Shown: positions 61,417-64,000 of the stretch, one piece after another | How the letters are laid out: every line of letters starts with the position of its first letter | How positions within the stretch are numbered: position 1 is the stretch's first letter | DNA from: Mucilaginibacter gossypiicola | GTDB taxonomy: Bacteria > Bacteroidota > Bacteroidia > Sphingobacteriales > Sphingobacteriaceae | DNA: 64,000 bases | Direction of reading: 5' to 3' | Assembly (NCBI RefSeq): GCF_900110105.1 | Contig: NZ_FOCL01000001.1 | Coordinates: 1,206,572-1,270,571, forward strand | Notes under the pieces: generated by a model | What the model was told of the DNA's origin: nothing | Database searches by the model: none | The model's input: only the letters and a program-made list of their open reading frames with translations | Program-made: the position numbers and the translations under genes

Positions 61417-63783
61417 ATGCTCAAAAACTACTTAAAGATCACGTGGCGTAACCTTTTGCGCCAAAAAACATTTTCTTTGATCAATATCCTGGGACTAACT
61501 ATTGGCATGGCAAGTGCCGCCCTGATCTTATTATGGATCCATAATGAGCTCAGCTTTGATCAGTTCCATGAAAAGCGTGACCGTCTTTATTCTGTTTATA
61601 ACCGTTCGAAATTTGACGGGAAATTATGGAGCTGGGAAACCACGCCCAAAATAATGGGCCGGGTAATGAAAGAAGAATTGCCTCAACTGGAAAAAGTAGC
61701 CAGGGTTACAGATGCCAGTTTCTTATTTACAATAGGCGATAAGCACCTGACAGCCTCGGGAGATTTTACAGATCCGGATTTCCTTTCCATGTTTAGTTTT
61801 CCGTTGATCAGCGGCGATAAGAAAACCGCTTTGAACGATGTAAATAACATCGTGATCACCGAAAAATTTTCCAAAAAGCTTTTTGGCCAGGAAAACGCCA
61901 TTGGCAAAACAGTTAAAATAGACAGCAATTCCTATTTTAAAGTTACCGGCGTTATGAAAGACCTGCCCAATAATACCCGCTTTGATTTTGAATACCTGCT
62001 GCCATGGTCATATCTGAAAAAGATAGGCCAGGATGATGAATATTGGGGCAATAACTCCATTCAAACGTTTGTACTTTTAAAACCCGGCGTAACGGAAGCT
62101 CATGCTGACGACGCGGTACTTAATTTTACCAAAAACCACTCCGATACCAAAGATATTCAGCAGTTTTTGCATCCGGCCAGCAAATGGCATTTGTATTCGC
62201 ATTTTGAAGATGGGAAAATAGTAGGCGGAAAAATTGAACGGGTAAGGGTATTCTCCTTAATCGCCGTGCTGATACTCGTTATCGCCTGTATCAATTTTAT
62301 GAATTTAAGTACGGCCAGAAGCGAGAAACGTGCCAGGGAGGTAGGTATCCGTAAAACTGTGGGCGCGCTTAGGGGCTCATTGATCTGGCAATTTTTAGGA
62401 GAGTCCATATTAATAGCCACTATAGCAGGTATTTTTGCCATTATAATTGTGCAAATCAGTATGTCGGGTTTCAACCAGCTTACCCAAAAGCAATTATATG
62501 TACCCTATAGCAATCCGTACTTCTGGCTTATAGCATTGGGCTTTATCATAGTCACCGGCATTATTTCAGGAAGCTACCCGGCACTATACCTATCATCCTT
62601 TAAGCCTGTAGCGGTATTGAAAGGCACTTTTAAAGCCGCAAATGCTTTGGTTACGCCACGTAAGTTATTGGTGGTTATTCAATTTACATTTGCAGTGGTG
62701 CTAATCATTTGCACCATCATTATCCGCCAGCAGTTACAATATGCCCAGGACAGGGACACGGGTTACAAAAAAGATAACCTGGTTTACTCTTTCATATCCG
62801 GCGAAATCGCAAAACATTATACATCCATCAGGAACGAATTACTGTCCAGCGGTGCGGCAACCTCTGTATCCAAAACAAATTCGCCTATAACCCAACGATA
62901 CAGCGATAGCTGGGGTTTTAACTGGAAAGGCTCATTACCTAAAAACAAGGTTGATTTTATCATTTACAGCTCTGACGGGAGCCTGGTTAAAACCATGGGA
63001 CTTAAGCTGGTTGCCGGCAGGGATATCGACCCGGTAACTTATCCTACAGATTCGACAGCGATGCTTGTTAATGAGGCTTCGGTTAAGATCATGAACCTGA
63101 AAGACCCCGTTGGTCAGTCCATTACCCAGGGAGAAGGAAAAGACATGAAGACCTGGCATATTGTTGGCGTAGTAAAGGATTTTATTATCAGCTCGCCCTA
63201 TGAGCCGGTACAGCACATGCTGATTGAAGGGCCCAGTTCATGGTTTAATATTATCCATTACAAACTAAATAATGCCAATTCAACAAAAGAAAACCTGCGT
63301 CGTGCTGAAGCCATATTCAAGAAATATAATCCCGATTATCCGTTTGAGTATAGTTTTGTAGACCAGGAGTATGCCAAGAAATTTGGCGATGAACAAAGGA
63401 TCGGGACACTGGCCAGCCTTTTTGCCGGTTTAACAATTGTGATATCCTGCCTTGGATTATTTGGGCTGGCTGCTTATATGGCTCAAAACCGCATTAAAGA
63501 AATTGGTATCAGAAAAGTACTTGGCGCGTCGGTAACCAACGTAACCACGCTTCTTTCCAGGGATTTTTTGAAACTGGTTCTGATTTCATTTTGCATTGCT
63601 GCTCCAATTGCCTGGTATTTAATGTATCAATGGTTAAAAGGATACAGCTACAGGATCAGCATCAATATATGGGTGTTTGTTATGGCAGCCGGGCTTACCC
63701 TGTTAATATCCGTTTTAACAGTAAGCTACCAGGCAATCAAAGCTGCATTAACAAACCCGGTGCAAAGTTTAAAAGGCGAGTAA
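61417..63783 (+). CDS. ABC transporter permease (MacB_PCD/FtsX double-domain)
   Basis: A 788-residue inner-membrane protein with the eight-helix layout of Bacteroidota FtsX-type permeases. It starts LKITWRNLLRQKTFSLINIL with LGLTIGMASAALILLWIHNE, has a MacB periplasmic core domain (residues about 50-240), membrane segments around 285, 335 and 380 (FSLIAVLILVIACINFMNLS, then ARSEKRAREVGIRKTVGALR), a second periplasmic core and a final FtsX domain (NRIKEIGIRKVLGASVTNVT). No ATPase gene is adjacent, so it must use a subunit encoded elsewhere. Such proteins export peptides or lipids or act in stress responses. Confidence 0.93.
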   Translation: MLKNYLKITWRNLLRQKTFSLINILGLTIGMASAALILLWIHNELSFDQFHEKRDRLYSVYNRSKFDGKLWSWETTPKIMGRVMKEELPQLEKVARVTDASFLFTIGDKHLTASGDFTDPDFLSMFSFPLISGDKKTALNDVNNIVITEKFSKKLFGQENAIGKTVKIDSNSYFKVTGVMKDLPNNTRFDFEYLLPWSYLKKIGQDDEYWGNNSIQTFVLLKPGVTEAHADDAVLNFTKNHSDTKDIQQFLHPASKWHLYSHFEDGKIVGGKIERVRVFSLIAVLILVIACINFMNLSTARSEKRAREVGIRKTVGALRGSLIWQFLGESILIATIAGIFAIIIVQISMSGFNQLTQKQLYVPYSNPYFWLIALGFIIVTGIISGSYPALYLSSFKPVAVLKGTFKAANALVTPRKLLVVIQFTFAVVLIICTIIIRQQLQYAQDRDTGYKKDNLVYSFISGEIAKHYTSIRNELLSSGAATSVSKTNSPITQRYSDSWGFNWKGSLPKNKVDFIIYSSDGSLVKTMGLKLVAGRDIDPVTYPTDSTAMLVNEASVKIMNLKDPVGQSITQGEGKDMKTWHIVGVVKDFIISSPYEPVQHMLIEGPSSWFNIIHYKLNNANSTKENLRRAEAIFKKYNPDYPFEYSFVDQEYAKKFGDEQRIGTLASLFAGLTIVISCLGLFGLAAYMAQNRIKEIGIRKVLGASVTNVTTLLSRDFLKLVLISFCIAAPIAWYLMYQWLKGYSYRISINIWVFVMAAGLTLLISVLTVSYQAIKAALTNPVQSLKGE

Positions 63784-63943
63784 TATCTGTATACGTCGGC
63801 ATCATCTAACGCAAGTTCAAGTGTCTTTCCCTTGAACTATAACCAAAGTAAGCGTCAACGGCATGACCGTTAACCTTAGGAAGAAAAAGCGCGGGATTGT
63901 GCGATTCCCCTCTTGAGAGTAATAGCCCATCATTAGACAAAGG

Positions 63944-63977
63944 TCAAACTTCGTTGAATCAATAATGCGAAGTTTGA
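63944..63977 (+). terminator. Possible terminator behind the permease gene
   Basis: TCAAACTTCG (63944-63953) and CGAAGTTTGA (63968-63977) form a perfect 10-bp stem with a 14-nt loop, followed by TTTATTTG. It lies 160 bases past the permease stop, in a stretch with no other visible gene. Confidence 0.5.
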
Positions 63978-64000
63978 TTTATTTGTCCTGTTATTGTATT

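Noticed and set aside
63831..63930. Sequence with CCCCTCTTGAGAG resembling the edge of a Bacteroidota REP-type repeat
   Set aside because: Only a fragment, no matching second arm in the window.

Overview
The window comes from a Bacteroidota chromosome, most like a Mucilaginibacter/Sphingobacteriaceae soil or plant-associated glycan degrader. Evidence: SusC/SusD pairs, a hybrid two-component-type beta-propeller sensor, ECF sigma/FecR pairs, a type IX secretion C-terminal domain, many exported glycoside hydrolases, LytS/LytTR regulation, and an almost complete lack of Shine-Dalgarno sequences. No rRNA, tRNA, CRISPR array, transposase or prophage gene was seen.

Layout. (1) 1-15 kb: a sensor gene cut by the window edge, a divergent GntR-type regulator, then a minus-strand run of five exported proteins: two GH35-type beta-galactosidases, a penicillin-acylase-family hydrolase, a serine beta-lactamase-like hydrolase fused to a large beta-rich domain, and a T9SS-secreted beta-helix protein. 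(2) 15-35 kb: a large polysaccharide utilization locus with GH89 alpha-N-acetylglucosaminidase, GH29 alpha-L-fucosidase, a LacI regulator, a beta-helix lipoprotein, an IPT/NHL lipoprotein, SusD, SusC with an STN domain, FecR, an ECF sigma factor, a CBM9-like protein, an N-acetylhexosamine-kinase-like protein and a clan GH-D alpha-galactosidase-like enzyme. The enzyme set fits an O-glycan-like substrate carrying GlcNAc, fucose and galactose. (3) 35-53.7 kb: what I read as a sulfur/redox region. It has a Cys-less peroxiredoxin-like protein, a TonB receptor/cytochrome c peroxidase/superoxide dismutase/DoxX-like run, YceI, two near-duplicate TlpA-like thioredoxins, a stand-alone DsbD N-terminal domain, and the family 2A encapsulin sulfur-storage operon (shell, cargo cysteine desulfurase, serine acetyltransferase) followed by a cation:proton antiporter. 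(4) 53.9-64 kb: a TonB-type outer-membrane protein diverging from a LytS/LytTR pair, a ketopantoate-reductase-like gene, small hypotheticals and an FtsX/MacB-type permease.

The most interesting part is the non-coding sequence of region 3. It contains two SAM-I riboswitches (48473-48579 and a divergent one at 47186-47295). Each is followed by a 25-29 codon reading frame with a run of three Cys codons, and a third Cys-rich short frame lies between them. A palindrome built on ATAAAATCTA/TAGATTTTAT recurs in front of both riboswitches, in front of the encapsulin operon and in front of the Cys-less peroxiredoxin gene. Together these suggest a layered sulfur-limitation regulon (operator, SAM riboswitch, Cys-codon leader) that joins periplasmic thiol chemistry to encapsulin sulfur storage. 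Other regulatory signals are paired LacI-type half-sites in the glycan locus and two mirror-image pairs of 21-bp-spaced repeats in front of the LytTR-linked genes.
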